A DNA stretch of 64,000 nucleotides. Source: Colwellia sp. 75C3. GTDB taxonomy: Bacteria > Pseudomonadota > Gammaproteobacteria > Enterobacterales > Alteromonadaceae. Location: assembly GCF_002836255.1 (NCBI RefSeq), contig NZ_PJAU01000057.1, forward strand, positions 115,933-179,932, read 5' to 3'. Of the stretch, positions 19,201-27,530 are shown piece after piece. The notes beneath the pieces are model-generated. The model saw nothing but the letters and a program-made list of their open reading frames with translations. It did no database searches and was not told the origin of the DNA. The stretch's first letter is position 1. Each line of letters starts with the position of its first letter. A program made the translations under genes and the position numbers.

Positions 19201-19476
19201 AATTGGAGTGAAGCCGAAGCTTACTGTAGTGATATTGGTGCAAGATTACCAACTAAAACAGAGTTATCAGATAACTTATTAACGTTAGTTAATGATGCAG
19301 ACAAGGTTAGCAATGGCAGTTTCTCCGCTACCGAGCATTGGCCTGTAAATAAAGGTTACTGGGCTGGTACTTTTCCTGCTGATGGTAAACATCACTTAAT
19401 GAAAACAAGCATAGATCCGGCAAAAATGTCAGCTTTAGGTGATACCAACCGTCAATATGTGACTTGTGTTCGTTAA
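16282..19476 (+). CDS. Large surface lipoprotein: GH10 enzyme with repeat linker, cadherin-like repeats and DUF1566-like C terminus
   Basis: A 1064-residue multi-domain lipoprotein. Lipobox LGVQGC (Cys 21); tandem EEVPV linker about residues 40-129; Cys-containing region to about 300; GH10 barrel about 310-655; two cadherin-like beta domains (about 712-810 and 822-920); C-terminal C-type-lectin/DUF1566-like domain (WSEAEAYCSDIGARLPTKTEL). GH10 evidence: VRGHALIWPKW, acid/base Glu in EWDVANEL (about E464) and nucleophile in ISATEFEI (about E574). Xylanases usually have WH where this has WP. It likely cuts beta-1,4-xylan-like chains at the cell surface, held away from the membrane by the acidic linker. 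An operator lies 53 bases upstream. It is convergent with another GH10 gene. The product specificity is an inference. Confidence 0.9.
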   Translation: MKNYKCTFALMLIFSLGVQGCGSEEQVIEELPILETPDVEVPAEEVPVEEVPVEEVPVEEVPVEEVPVEEVPVEEVPVEEVPVEEVPVEEVPVEEVPVEEVPVEEVPVEEVPVEEVPVEEVPVEEVPVEEDVELSAFELAMTKCNNPWNELGVALNDNSELLNDPLLSTCYRVSGVVDGLIDDNIDLSINGAETLAVASEGQFEFVTPFISDETFILSVKTAATKHQCNLINNSGTINDEQANNLIVHCIATTSQCDKTTENITDDKNFSGNNIEGIESLVSDIECGVEPWREAANERINNIRKTSGTITIVDKNGEPVTNAKVNLTLNRHNFKFGGIAQAKLWHGEADDVADLYKAAYLDFGFNKGGFQNALKYKLRAGLEPLVPAMLTWFKAHDIPVRGHALIWPKWTNMETTVSAQDALDMGITQGDVANLPSDELKIYVDTTIRNWASKWDVVEWDVANELRGHYDVQDILGYQEEAHWYKLAKANVQNSATLFINDNRIISDSSETVVSDKVAGYKSNVESILADDTLNEGHVEALGFQSRFGSMLSADTIYQRLSYFDDLNLPISATEFEIKDDLITTEIDRAVLTERVMTVYFSKESVSDILVWTFFESSSRSDARHLVDLEGNANLRGKTWLYLVKKHWNTDVTTWLDRQGETQLNGFKGEYTATVSFTNYPDEQVDFSWIDGTKGKTIQLLNYANGSDSATPASFSIDSFENTEVEEGVMFTSTVPTLSGDDNIGAITWTVTGDDANLFNLNSITGVLSLTAQDFESPADTDIDNNYAVILTATDAVGNFAELALELVVTDNLTDNQVLVNFTIDEFITTTIAENVIYSSELPNLSGDEAVGSVIWTVEGDDANLFVVDSSTGALTLAAQDFENANDLAGDNDYLVTLVATDSEDNFAQLALVISVTNVDEVVVYSPPEISGDNGDISSVINAGDLVFTRPALATETTLDGGAATVEGNKWKLFNWSEAEAYCSDIGARLPTKTELSDNLLTLVNDADKVSNGSFSATEHWPVNKGYWAGTFPADGKHHLMKTSIDPAKMSALGDTNRQYVTCVR
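16399..16668 (+). repeat. 18 tandem 15-bp repeats (EEVPV linker)
   Basis: Eighteen in-frame units of GAAGTTCCAGTTGAG with only a few substitutions (CCT for CCA, GAA for GAG, one GCA). Most units are identical at DNA level, so copy number is probably recent and variable by slippage. Encodes an acidic Pro-rich spacer. Confidence 0.95.
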
Positions 19477-19522
19477 CCCTGTTGTTGGTCAGTTAAGCTA
19501 GTTCAATTGGATTAGATAAATT

Positions 19523-19553
19523 AAAGCCGTATCAAGTTGATACGGCTTTTTTA
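19523..19553. terminator. Terminator shared by two convergent GH10 genes
   Basis: Stem AAAGCCGTATC (19523-19533) with GATACGGCTTT (19539-19549), followed by T-run on the plus strand and preceded by A residues that serve the minus strand. It sits between the stops at 19476 and 19582. Confidence 0.85.
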
Positions 19554-19581
19554 GTTTGGTAAATAACAATGCTCATGGATA

Positions 19582-20958
19582 CTAAAAGGAAAGGGCAATC
19601 TCGTTAGTGTTTTTATCAATGTTAATCGTATGCTCAATACTACTGTTACCTTGGCTTATTGTAACTTGATACTTGCCATGAAAAGCACTGACATCAAATT
19701 TTCCAGCGCTATTAGTTTGTTTAGTTTCATTTGTTTGCCAGTGGTTATTGATAAGGTATAGCCAAATTTTACCATTAAGTGGCAAGCTCATATCCCAGTT
19801 TAATAGTCCTCTGGTTTCTTTTTCATTGGTAGTTGACTTGTCATTAGCTGAAGAGCGACTTGTTAAATTATTTAATACTGTCCAAGCAACGATGCCATCG
19901 ACATTAGGGTGTGAGAAAAGCACTTGCATGTACTCTTCGGTCATTTGAGCACGCCTTAAGTGTGTTGGCTTGAAGTTGTAGCGTGGTGTATTTACTATTT
20001 CAAACTCAGTAGCAACGATAGGGAGGTTGAATTCATTAAATTGCTCAAGGCGCTGATAGACCATTTCAGGGGTAATGGAGTCAACTCTAAATCGTGCTTG
20101 TACACCAATAGCTTCAATAGGACCGCCGTCAGAAATTATTTCTTTAATAATTTTTTTGTATTCTACAATCCTATCAATATTGGCTGGTGGGGCTGAAATA
20201 ATTCTATTTTCATTAATAAATAAACGAGCATCTTTATTTCTAACGTGTTTTTGGGCTTGCTTGAACCAATCAGCCATAATACCTCGACCTAAAAGGTTAG
20301 CAATTTCAAGATTGTCTAACGGTTCATTCATTACATCCCATTCGACAACATCCCAACGCTTTGCATAGTCATATAGTTGAGCTTCTATAAAGTTTTTTAA
20401 CTGCTCAGGATTGTTCTTTAATTTTTTGGCGTCTTTGTGCATAAACTGCCAGCCAGGGTAAACAAGCACATGACCGCGAGCGCTGATATCGTGCTGTTTT
20501 GCCCAATCTATTATTGGTTCTACAGTATCCGCTAATCTTTCTTTATGTTTGTATTTTAGCCCGTTGTTGAAGCCAATTTGATTAATGAAGTTTGGTAATA
20601 CCTCTGCTTGTTTCGCAAATTTCTTAGTAGAGATTACTCCACCGAAATTGAATTTATGGTTAAGCTGTTTTAGCTCGACTTTAGCATTAGGTATAGGAGT
20701 GCCATTCTTGTCTTTTACCTCAACAGTAAGTTGAGATTTACGGTGTTTATTAATTCGCTGCTGAGCGTCAATGCGCCATTGTTGTTCACTGGTTCCATTT
20801 TTTTGTAATTTTATTTCGGCTATTATTTTCTCTATGCCGGTAATGTTAGTTCCGTCATAAATCTCTGTAGAGTTAGTTTGAGCGTGTAATGATAGTGATA
20901 ATAAGCAAAAAGCAGCAGGTACAGTTATCATAGGCAATGTTTTTAGTAGGTAGTTCAT
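19582..20958 (-). CDS. Secreted GH10 endo-xylanase-like enzyme
   Basis: A 458-residue exported GH10 enzyme with signal peptide to about residue 26. Before the barrel is a short beta segment (LTVEVKDKNGTPIPNAKVEL) of the same form as in the GH10 lipoprotein at 16282. Barrel motifs: SARGHVLVYPGW, acid/base in EWDVMNEPL (about E212), INENRIIS, IEAIGVQARF and nucleophile in IVATEFEI (about E318), spaced 106 residues apart as in GH10. A small C-terminal beta domain follows (FHGKYQVTISQGNSSIEHTI). No operator lies in front; it is 153 bases downstream of the lacI gene on the same strand and may be co-transcribed. It lacks the linker and lectin-like parts of its relative, so probably acts in the periplasm. 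Confidence 0.92.
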   Translation of the reverse strand: MNYLLKTLPMITVPAAFCLLSLSLHAQTNSTEIYDGTNITGIEKIIAEIKLQKNGTSEQQWRIDAQQRINKHRKSQLTVEVKDKNGTPIPNAKVELKQLNHKFNFGGVISTKKFAKQAEVLPNFINQIGFNNGLKYKHKERLADTVEPIIDWAKQHDISARGHVLVYPGWQFMHKDAKKLKNNPEQLKNFIEAQLYDYAKRWDVVEWDVMNEPLDNLEIANLLGRGIMADWFKQAQKHVRNKDARLFINENRIISAPPANIDRIVEYKKIIKEIISDGGPIEAIGVQARFRVDSITPEMVYQRLEQFNEFNLPIVATEFEIVNTPRYNFKPTHLRRAQMTEEYMQVLFSHPNVDGIVAWTVLNNLTSRSSANDKSTTNEKETRGLLNWDMSLPLNGKIWLYLINNHWQTNETKQTNSAGKFDVSAFHGKYQVTISQGNSSIEHTINIDKNTNEIALSF

Positions 20959-21111
20959 AGTACATTTACTTATTAAGTTTGGTATATGAAATTAAAATAA
21001 CACTGAAGAAGAAGTGAGGTAAGGAAAACCTTGTTTAAAAGTGTTTAAAATTATAAAGCGTAGGCTGTTTCAGAGAGGGAAAAAGCCTAATACTTTATTG
21101 AAAATCGTAAT

Positions 21112-22125
21112 TTATGAGCAGGGGCTGGTAGAGTTTCTAATAATTAATTCACAGTCGAACTCAGTATCAAACTCTTCAAAAGGCTGTTTTTTAATTCTTT
21201 TAATTAGTTTTTTTACTACGGTATTGGCCATCTGATTTATTGGTTGTTTAACTGTGGTGATAGATGGCCATATTTGTTGAGACACAGGAGCGTCATCATA
21301 GCCAACCACAGACAAATCGGCTGGAATGTTAATTTTCATTTGCGCCGCTACTTTAAGAATTGCCGCTGCCATATAATCATTACTGGCAAAAATAGCCGTA
21401 GGTCTACTTTCTTGATTAAGTAGTTGTCTTGCGCAGCTTTCACCGGTTTCAAAAGTAAACATGCCTTGTTTTACATAATCTTCATCAAGTGTTAATCCCA
21501 TGTTTTCAAGTGCTCTTTGGTAGCCCTTATAACGTTTATGGGTGGCACCAAAGTCAGGGTGGCCTTTGATAAAACCAATTTTAGTATGACCAAGGGATAT
21601 TAGATATTTGGTCATTTCAAAAGCAGCCTCTTCGTCATTACTCATAACATATGGAGAATCATGCTCACGTACAAAAGGGGAAATACGAGCAAATGGTATG
21701 TTTTTTTCATCAAGCAGAGCGATAAGCTCTTTATTATCACAAAGTGGATGAGTAAGAATAAAACCATCTTGAGTTGAGTATTGGGTTATCGACTCGACAC
21801 TTTTAATTAAATCAGCGCTGTTGTGATCACAAGGGTGAATTTGTAAGTTATAACCTTGTTCAATACATTGAGATAAGGCACCGTTTTGTAATTCAAGTAT
21901 ATAGCCCGGATTAGGGTTGGAGTAGAGTAGGGTGATAATAAAAGATTGTTGACCTCTAAGACCTCTTGCTAAAGGGTTACGCTTAAAATCTAATGCTTTA
22001 ACTGCTGCATGTACCTTGTCTTGTAATACAGGTCTGACATTAGGTTCATCATTAAGTACCCTTGAAACTGTTTTAACCGAAACTTCGGCAACACGAGCAA
22101 CATCTTTAATAGTAGCTTTAGCCAA
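21112..22125 (-). CDS. LacI-family transcriptional regulator 1
   Basis: A 338-residue regulator: N-terminal helix-turn-helix (ATIKDVARVAEVSVKTVSRVLND, residues 4-26), hinge helix PLARGLRG, and a periplasmic-binding-protein-like sugar domain with the usual ASNDYMAAAILK and LSVVGYDDAPVSQQIWPSITTV blocks. It starts with TTG, supported by AAGGA 5 bases upstream. It is strongly similar to the second LacI at 27531, including an identical SVKTVSRV recognition helix, so both should read the same operator. Two operators (22210, 22245) lie between it and the divergent isomerase-like gene, which implies autoregulation. It likely represses the locus until a released sugar binds. Confidence 0.95.
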   Translation of the reverse strand: MAKATIKDVARVAEVSVKTVSRVLNDEPNVRPVLQDKVHAAVKALDFKRNPLARGLRGQQSFIITLLYSNPNPGYILELQNGALSQCIEQGYNLQIHPCDHNSADLIKSVESITQYSTQDGFILTHPLCDNKELIALLDEKNIPFARISPFVREHDSPYVMSNDEEAAFEMTKYLISLGHTKIGFIKGHPDFGATHKRYKGYQRALENMGLTLDEDYVKQGMFTFETGESCARQLLNQESRPTAIFASNDYMAAAILKVAAQMKINIPADLSVVGYDDAPVSQQIWPSITTVKQPINQMANTVVKKLIKRIKKQPFEEFDTEFDCELIIRNSTSPCS

Positions 22126-22209
22126 GGTATTCCTTTAATTGTTATCAGCTATAATTTATTAAAATCATAGCATTAACCTTGAAGCCCCGCAATCTAAAGA
22201 AAACTGTTT

Positions 22210-22225
22210 TAGACACCGTTATCAA
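22210..22225. promoter_or_regulatory. LacI-type operator, site 5
   Basis: TAGACACCGTTATCAA, a weaker match (left half degenerate) 85 bases upstream of lacI 1, in the divergent promoter with site 6. Confidence 0.6.
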
Positions 22226-22244
22226 TTTGATGTTACTATTATTC

Positions 22245-22260
22245 ATGATAACGTTATCAA
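22245..22260. promoter_or_regulatory. LacI-type operator, site 6
   Basis: ATGATAACGTTATCAA with a perfect 14-base palindromic core, 41 bases upstream of the isomerase-like start at 22301. Confidence 0.8.
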
Positions 22261-22300
22261 TTACATTTATATCGTTGATAAATTAATTGTGAGGTATCAA

Positions 22301-23344
22301 ATGAATCATAAACAAGAAAAACGAAGGGCAGCTATTAAAAAAATAGCTTGTGTTGTTGGTGGGATGGCTATTGCACCAACACTAATATCTCAATCATTAG
22401 CAAAACCTTTTTTAGCCAGTAATTCCATTTTGCCCTTTCAAATATCTTTATCTCAATGGGCGTTTGAAAGTGAAATTTTTGGTAAAGGACGTGATAACTA
22501 CAAATGGTTTAAAAAAATGCTAGAGCAGGATCCTCAGGCTGTTTTGCAAGGCTCTATGGATACCACTGACATTGTTGTTAAAGCACAGCAGCTTGATTTA
22601 CATGGCGTTGATTTAGTCACCTCGATGATTTATGGACATAGAAATAGTGCTAAGTGGTTACGTAGCTTTAAGGAAAAAGGCAAAGACCATGATGTGTCAT
22701 TTGTTTGTTTAATGGCTGATACCGCTACCAAAATTGGGGCAAGTGATTTATTAGCGCGCAAGAAAGCTGTAGATGATCACAAGCATTGGATAGAAGCGGC
22801 TGTAGAGTTAGGGTGTGAGCACATCAGAGTAAACCCTTTTGGTGATGGCACCTATTTACAGCAAATGAACCAATGTTCAGAGTCTTTATATGAATTGAGT
22901 GAGTTTGCTAGCAATGTTGGCATGCAAGTTACCGTTGAAAATCATGGTCACCCATCAAGCAATGGCGCATGGTTGAACATGTTAATAGAATTAACTAATC
23001 ATAGTAATTTAGGTCTTTTTTTAGACTTTGGTAATTTTTTTATGGGTGGTTTTAATGCTAAACCTAGACGCTGGTATGATTTAAAACAAGGTGTAATCGA
23101 CTTAACTCCATTTACGGTTGGGATAAGTGGTAAAGCACGAAGTTTCCTACCTAACGGTGATATTGAAATGATTGATTATGATTGGAATATGGAGCAGATA
23201 TTGGCATCAGGCTTTAATGGCTGGGTTAGCGCTGAATATGCTGGAAAAGAGTATTCAAATACTCAAGGAGCCCAAATTATTATTGATAAATTGAGAAAGA
23301 TTCAAGACAAATACAAACAAAGCCCAACTAATTTAATAACTTAG
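22301..23344 (+). CDS. Exported sugar isomerase/epimerase-like TIM-barrel protein
   Basis: A 347-residue xylose-isomerase-like TIM barrel (AP-endonuclease 2 family). The N terminus has a twin-arginine-like export signal, KRRAAIKKIACVVGGMAIAP, unusual for a sugar isomerase, which normally works in the cytoplasm. Likely metal ligands are in VTVENHGH (Glu/His), LFLDFGNF (Asp) and the C-terminal VSAEYAG (Glu). The ATG at 22301 is chosen because GAGG sits 6 bases upstream; an in-frame GTG at 22289 overlaps that site. It is divergent from lacI 1 with operators between them, so belongs to the regulon. The substrate and whether it is truly an isomerase are unknown. Confidence 0.82.
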   Translation: MNHKQEKRRAAIKKIACVVGGMAIAPTLISQSLAKPFLASNSILPFQISLSQWAFESEIFGKGRDNYKWFKKMLEQDPQAVLQGSMDTTDIVVKAQQLDLHGVDLVTSMIYGHRNSAKWLRSFKEKGKDHDVSFVCLMADTATKIGASDLLARKKAVDDHKHWIEAAVELGCEHIRVNPFGDGTYLQQMNQCSESLYELSEFASNVGMQVTVENHGHPSSNGAWLNMLIELTNHSNLGLFLDFGNFFMGGFNAKPRRWYDLKQGVIDLTPFTVGISGKARSFLPNGDIEMIDYDWNMEQILASGFNGWVSAEYAGKEYSNTQGAQIIIDKLRKIQDKYKQSPTNLIT

Positions 23345-23363
23345 GACTTAATTTTAATTTATA

Positions 23364-23379
23364 TTGATAACGTTGTCAA
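23364..23379. promoter_or_regulatory. LacI-type operator, site 7
   Basis: TTGATAACGTTGTCAA, 88 bases upstream of the PEP-CTERM protein at 23467 and 20 bases after the isomerase-like stop. Full match to the consensus. Confidence 0.8.
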
Positions 23380-23466
23380 AAGTGTTCTATTATTTAAGTA
23401 GATTGTTAACCAAGATAAGGCTAGCAACTAAAAATCATCTTTGAAGTAGGAATGAGAGAGTAAACA

Positions 23467-24105
23467 ATGAAAAATAAAATAATGAAGTTTGTTCAAAGTA
23501 GTATTCTATTATTATCAATAATATTTTCTTATCAGGCGTCAGCCGGATTAATAATGCGCGATGAAGGAATGGTATATGATGATGTATTAAACATCACTTG
23601 GCTGCTTGATGCTAACTATGCCAAAACCAGTGGCGCAATTGACGCTGATTCAAGTGGTAAAATGACTTGGGCAAATGCCAATATTTGGGTCGACTCAATA
23701 AATGTGGGTGGTTTTTCCGATTGGCGCTTAGCTACAGTAGATACTGTTAATAGCGATAAATCAGAATTAGGCCATATGTTTATGGTTAATTTAACTAATA
23801 CCGATAGCTTAATAAATAAAAGCTTCTCTGATGTAAATACCGGCGAAAACTATAGTTTTAGTAACCTTTTTGGCAGTAGATATTGGACTGACACATCGGC
23901 TAATGACACTAAAGCATGGTCTTTTAGTTTTAGTAATGGCAGTGAAAATGGTAATAAATTAAAATCTGACACTTTTAAAGCATGGGCAGTTAGAGAGGGT
24001 GATGTAACGTCAGTTTCTGTGCCTGAGCCGACGAACATAGCAATGTTTCTTTTAGCTGTTATGGGTTTATTTCATTTTAGGCGTATTAGTAAAAAAAGAC
24101 CTTAA
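23467..24105 (+). CDS. DUF1566-domain protein with PEP-CTERM anchor
   Basis: A 212-residue exported protein. Signal peptide to about residue 26; DUF1566/Lcl-type domain with MTWANANIWVDSINVGGFSDWRLATVDT; C-terminal VPEPTNIAMFLLAVMGLF followed by basic HFRRISKKR, the pattern of a PEP-CTERM sorting signal cut by an exosortase. No exosortase gene is in the window. The lectin-like domain is related in style to the C-terminal domain of the GH10 lipoprotein at 16282, hinting at a common surface or glycan-binding role. It has its own operator upstream and a terminator-like hairpin at the stop, so is probably a single-gene unit. Function unknown. Confidence 0.85.
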   Translation: MKNKIMKFVQSSILLLSIIFSYQASAGLIMRDEGMVYDDVLNITWLLDANYAKTSGAIDADSSGKMTWANANIWVDSINVGGFSDWRLATVDTVNSDKSELGHMFMVNLTNTDSLINKSFSDVNTGENYSFSNLFGSRYWTDTSANDTKAWSFSFSNGSENGNKLKSDTFKAWAVREGDVTSVSVPEPTNIAMFLLAVMGLFHFRRISKKRP

Positions 24106-24130
24106 AGGTGTATTGATAAGGTCATTTTAT
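24099..24130 (+). terminator. Terminator-like hairpin at PEP-CTERM gene end
   Basis: GACCTTA (24099-24105, overlapping the stop codon) pairs with TAAGGTC (24117-24123), followed by ATTTTATTT. Confidence 0.55.
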
Positions 24131-24140
24131 TTCTTTAATA

Positions 24141-24156
24141 GTGATAACGTTATCAA
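24141..24156. promoter_or_regulatory. LacI-type operator, site 8
   Basis: GTGATAACGTTATCAA with a perfect 14-base palindromic core, about 100 bases upstream of the second GH5-like gene. Confidence 0.8.
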
Positions 24157-24255
24157 TGATGTGAGGTGGACTTTTTAATCATTACAAGGATTTTTGATTA
24201 AAAAGTATTTAATAAAATGCAGAAAATAAGCATTAATAAAAATAGAGCAAGAATC

Positions 24256-25986
24256 ATGATTAAAACGAATAAGCTCATAAATCAATATATGAAAATTGCA
24301 ATAGCACTCTCATCAGTACTTATAGCAACTGTTTCAAATATGAGCTACGCCGAGGTACTTAACTCAAAAATAGCTATTACGCCGCAAGATATGGTGAAAA
24401 AAATGGGTTCAGGGGTCGACTCTACTTGGTCTGAAGTGCCTAATAAGATAGCCGAATATACTACTGATGCGAGTATTGCTTTTGCTACCAAGGGCTTTAA
24501 GCATATACGTTTACGTCTTGCTCAAGATCCCGCTGCTGATACATGGATGTATTTAGATGAACAAATTCAAGATGCTTTAGATAATGGCATGATCCCTATT
24601 ATCGCTAACCAATCTCATGCCTTTGAAGATAACCCTACAGCGCAAACTCAAGCTGACTGGGTACGGTGGTGGCAAGATATGGCAGTACATTATAAGGATT
24701 ACCCATACGAACTAATGTTTGATTTGATTGTTGAAATTGCGGCAAGTAGTCCGTTATCAAATGAGCCTATTGATCAATTAAATGAAGCTTACGAACAAGC
24801 GGTTACCGCTATACGTAATGCAGGCGGCTACAATGATAAACGTATCGTAATTTTTAGTGCACACAAGCGATCTGATGCAACAAGAATGAATCAGCTTGAT
24901 ATTCCAACGCAAGGTAATAACTTTCTAATTGGCGAGTTTCATGAAGGTTATGCATCAGGCCCAAGTGCAGACTCAACTAATCCTCATTATTATTGGGATG
25001 GCGGCGTGGGTGAAATTCAGTTAATGACTGTTCGCGCTGATGCTGCAGTGGCTTGGAGTGAATCAACAGGTATTCCTATTTGGGAAGGTGCGTGGATGCC
25101 GGGGAACTATAACAAAGGTAATGATTATGATATTGCTAGACAAGTTAGCTTTGTAGAAGATTTTGTTAAAGTGCTTAACGATAGAAAAATTCCACACGCG
25201 GTCAATGCGACCAAGAAATTTTATGATGTTGCTACTAATCAATGGAATGAGTTAGAAGAAGTCGTTGATGCTATTATGGCGCTTCGTCTTGAAGTTGACG
25301 CGGAAGATCCTGCTGTTGATAATCAAGCGCCTGTATGGACAAATACTACTTTTACTTTAGCTGATGCTGAACAAGGTGAACTTTACAGTTATGACCTTTC
25401 AGTTGACGTAAGTGGACCTGAAGATGTAGCGCTTATTTTTGCTAAAGTATCGGGCTCTGATTGGTTAAATGTTAGTGAATTAGGAGTGATTACTGGAACT
25501 CCTTTATCTACCGATACGGGTGAACATATTTTTATTATGAGTACCTCTGATGGGATAAACAACTCAGCCGGTGCTGTTAATGCTAGTTTTATTATTGATG
25601 TTATTCCAACACTTGAGCCAGAGCCAACACCCGAGCTAGAGCCAACACCTGAGCTAGAGCCAGCACCTGAGCTAGAGCCAGTACCTGAGCTAGAGCCAGT
25701 ACCTGAGCTAGAGCCAGTACCTGAGCTAGAGCCAGTACCTGAGCTAGAGCCAGTACCTGAGCTAGAGCCAGTACCTGAGCTAGAGCCAGTACCTGAGCTA
25801 GAGCCAATACCTGAGCTAGAGCCAGTACCTGAGCTAGAGCCAGTACCTGAGCTAGAGCCAGTACCTGAGCTAGAGCCTGAACCAGAAAAGCTTGAATCTT
25901 CATCAGCAGGTAGTACAGGTATATCTTTATTTTTAATACTTTTTTGTTTATTTATTAAAAAGTATTATTACAAAACAAACATATAG
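24256..25986 (+). CDS. GH5-like glycoside hydrolase with Ig-like domain, repeat linker and GlyGly-CTERM-like tail
   Basis: Paralogue of the gene at 4237 over the first 330 or so residues, with the same motifs: [29 protein letters not shown] (Glu about 160, again preceded by Val), [10 protein letters not shown] and GIPIWEGAW (about E277). The C-terminal half differs: an Ig/cadherin-like domain (about 350-450), fourteen PELEPx repeats, then [23 protein letters not shown], a hydrophobic segment with basic tail like GlyGly-CTERM (rhombosortase) signals. The enzyme is therefore probably surface-displayed, while its relative carries a binding domain. The start at 24256 is chosen by alignment with the paralogue; an upstream ATG at 24217 lacks a better ribosome-binding site. 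First gene of an operon with a sulfatase and lacI 2. Confidence 0.77.
   Translation: MIKTNKLINQYMKIAIALSSVLIATVSNMSYAEVLNSKIAITPQDMVKKMGSGVDSTWSEVPNKIAEYTTDASIAFATKGFKHIRLRLAQDPAADTWMYLDEQIQDALDNGMIPIIANQSHAFEDNPTAQTQADWVRWWQDMAVHYKDYPYELMFDLIVEIAASSPLSNEPIDQLNEAYEQAVTAIRNAGGYNDKRIVIFSAHKRSDATRMNQLDIPTQGNNFLIGEFHEGYASGPSADSTNPHYYWDGGVGEIQLMTVRADAAVAWSESTGIPIWEGAWMPGNYNKGNDYDIARQVSFVEDFVKVLNDRKIPHAVNATKKFYDVATNQWNELEEVVDAIMALRLEVDAEDPAVDNQAPVWTNTTFTLADAEQGELYSYDLSVDVSGPEDVALIFAKVSGSDWLNVSELGVITGTPLSTDTGEHIFIMSTSDGINNSAGAVNASFIIDVIPTLEPEPTPELEPTPELEPAPELEPVPELEPVPELEPVPELEPVPELEPVPELEPVPELEPVPELEPIPELEPVPELEPVPELEPVPELEPEPEKLESSSAGSTGISLFLILFCLFIKKYYYKTNI
25633..25884 (+). repeat. 14 tandem 18-bp repeats (PELEPV linker)
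   Basis: In-frame units of GAGCTAGAGCCAGTACCT with few substitutions; eleven of fourteen encode ELEPVP or a single-residue variant. They are nearly identical at DNA level, so likely prone to copy-number change. Confidence 0.95.
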
Positions 25987-25998
25987 GAAAAATTCATT

Positions 25999-27507
25999 GT
26001 GAAAAAACTATCATTAGTCGCAACTAGCCTTTTAGCCGCTTTTATAACAGGTGCTTGTACAGCCGATACAAATATCCAAGCAAAGCCAGCTGTTAGCCAG
26101 GGCACAGCAAAAAAACTCGTTAAACCTAACGTATTATTTATCGCAGTCGATGATTTGCGGGTGCAATATGGACCATATGATTTTGACAAAGCTATAACTC
26201 CTAATATTGACCGCTTGGTTAATCAAGGGGTTGCCTTTACTCAGGCCTATAGCAATGTGCCTGTGTGTGGTGCCTCGCGCGCTTCGATGTTAACAGGTGT
26301 TCGTCCAACTATTAATCGCTTTGTTGCTTTTGAAAGCGCTGATAAAGTGGCTCCTTGGGCACCTTCTATTGCCAAAGTTTTTTCCGATAATGGTTATACA
26401 ACCTATAGTTTAGGCAAGATATTTAATAACTTAACTGATCATGCAAATGATTGGAGTGAATTTCCTTGGCGTCCTGAAGGGGCTAAAAATGAAGATTCAA
26501 CTAGTGGTAATAAAAAACAAGCAAGCTTGTTATCACGGCACGATTATGTAACGTCAGATGGTCTTGCAATGGCTGAAAAAGGTATTAAAAATCATCCTGC
26601 TTTTGAAAAAGCGGATGTCGTGGATGATGTTTATAAAAATGGCAAGATAGCAAAACGTGCTATTAGTGATTTAAAACGATTGAAAAAAGCAGGTAAACCC
26701 TTCTTTTTAGCCGTAGGTTTGAAAAAACCACATCTACCTTTTAATGCGCCAAGTAAATATTGGGACTTGTATGATGAAAGCACAATTGAACTTACTAAAA
26801 CACCTTTAAAAGCTAAGAACTCTCCAAGTCAATCCGATCATAATTGGAATGAGTTAAGAAACTATGGCCATGATGGGGCTATGCCAAAAAAGGGCAAAAT
26901 GCCTGATGAGATGGCACGAAAACTTATCCATGGTTATCATGCCGCTACCAGCTATAGTGATGCATTAATTGGTAACATTTTAACTGAGCTGGAAAGTTTA
27001 GGCTTAGAAGAAAATACTATTGTCGTTTTATGGGGCGATCATGGCTGGAGCTTAGGTGAACATACTCATTGGGCAAAACACTCTTCTTATGATGTTACTA
27101 ATCATATTCCATTAATTATCAAAGTGCCTGGCATGACTAATGGGGAATTCGCCAAAGGTTTAGTTGAGTCAGTTGATATATTTCCCACCTTAACCCAGTT
27201 GGCTGGCTTACCTGCGCCAAGTTCATTGCAAGGTGACTCCCTTGTTCCCATGTTGAAAAATCCACAGGCTACAGTCAATGACGCTGTTTTTCCTCGATGG
27301 AAAAATGCTGACAGTATTCGAACCCAAAATTATATGTATACCGAATGGCGCAATAAGAAAAATAACAAAGTGATAGCAAGAATGTTATTCGATCACCGTG
27401 TTGATCCTAGAGAGACAATTAACGTCGCTGAAGATTTTAAATACGCTCAAGTGGTTGTTGATTTACATAATCAGTTAGTTGCCCATATCGCACAAATTGA
27501 AAAATAA
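25999..27507 (+). CDS. Lipoprotein S1-type sulfatase (CGASR active site)
   Basis: A 503-residue sulfatase anchored as a lipoprotein (AAFITGAC, Cys 20). The metal site is VLFIAVDDLR; the active-site signature is VPVCGASRASMLTG (Cys about 90), with Ala where most family members have Pro. CxAxR is a known accepted variant for formylglycine formation. Downstream blocks GLKKPHLPFNAP and LWGDHGWSLGEHTHWAKHS match iduronate-2-sulfatase-like (S1_7-type) enzymes. It starts with GTG, with AGGA about 10 bases upstream, 12 bases after the GH5-like stop, so is co-transcribed with it. It likely acts on sulfated chains at the outer or inner membrane surface. The exact target is unknown. Confidence 0.93.
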   Translation: MKKLSLVATSLLAAFITGACTADTNIQAKPAVSQGTAKKLVKPNVLFIAVDDLRVQYGPYDFDKAITPNIDRLVNQGVAFTQAYSNVPVCGASRASMLTGVRPTINRFVAFESADKVAPWAPSIAKVFSDNGYTTYSLGKIFNNLTDHANDWSEFPWRPEGAKNEDSTSGNKKQASLLSRHDYVTSDGLAMAEKGIKNHPAFEKADVVDDVYKNGKIAKRAISDLKRLKKAGKPFFLAVGLKKPHLPFNAPSKYWDLYDESTIELTKTPLKAKNSPSQSDHNWNELRNYGHDGAMPKKGKMPDEMARKLIHGYHAATSYSDALIGNILTELESLGLEENTIVVLWGDHGWSLGEHTHWAKHSSYDVTNHIPLIIKVPGMTNGEFAKGLVESVDIFPTLTQLAGLPAPSSLQGDSLVPMLKNPQATVNDAVFPRWKNADSIRTQNYMYTEWRNKKNNKVIARMLFDHRVDPRETINVAEDFKYAQVVVDLHNQLVAHIAQIEK

Positions 27508-27530
27508 TAAATATTTCTAAGGGTGATTTG

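Noticed and set aside
25601..25903. Minus-strand open frame over the 18-bp repeats
   Set aside because: Shadow of the PELEPx repeat; pure low-complexity translation.
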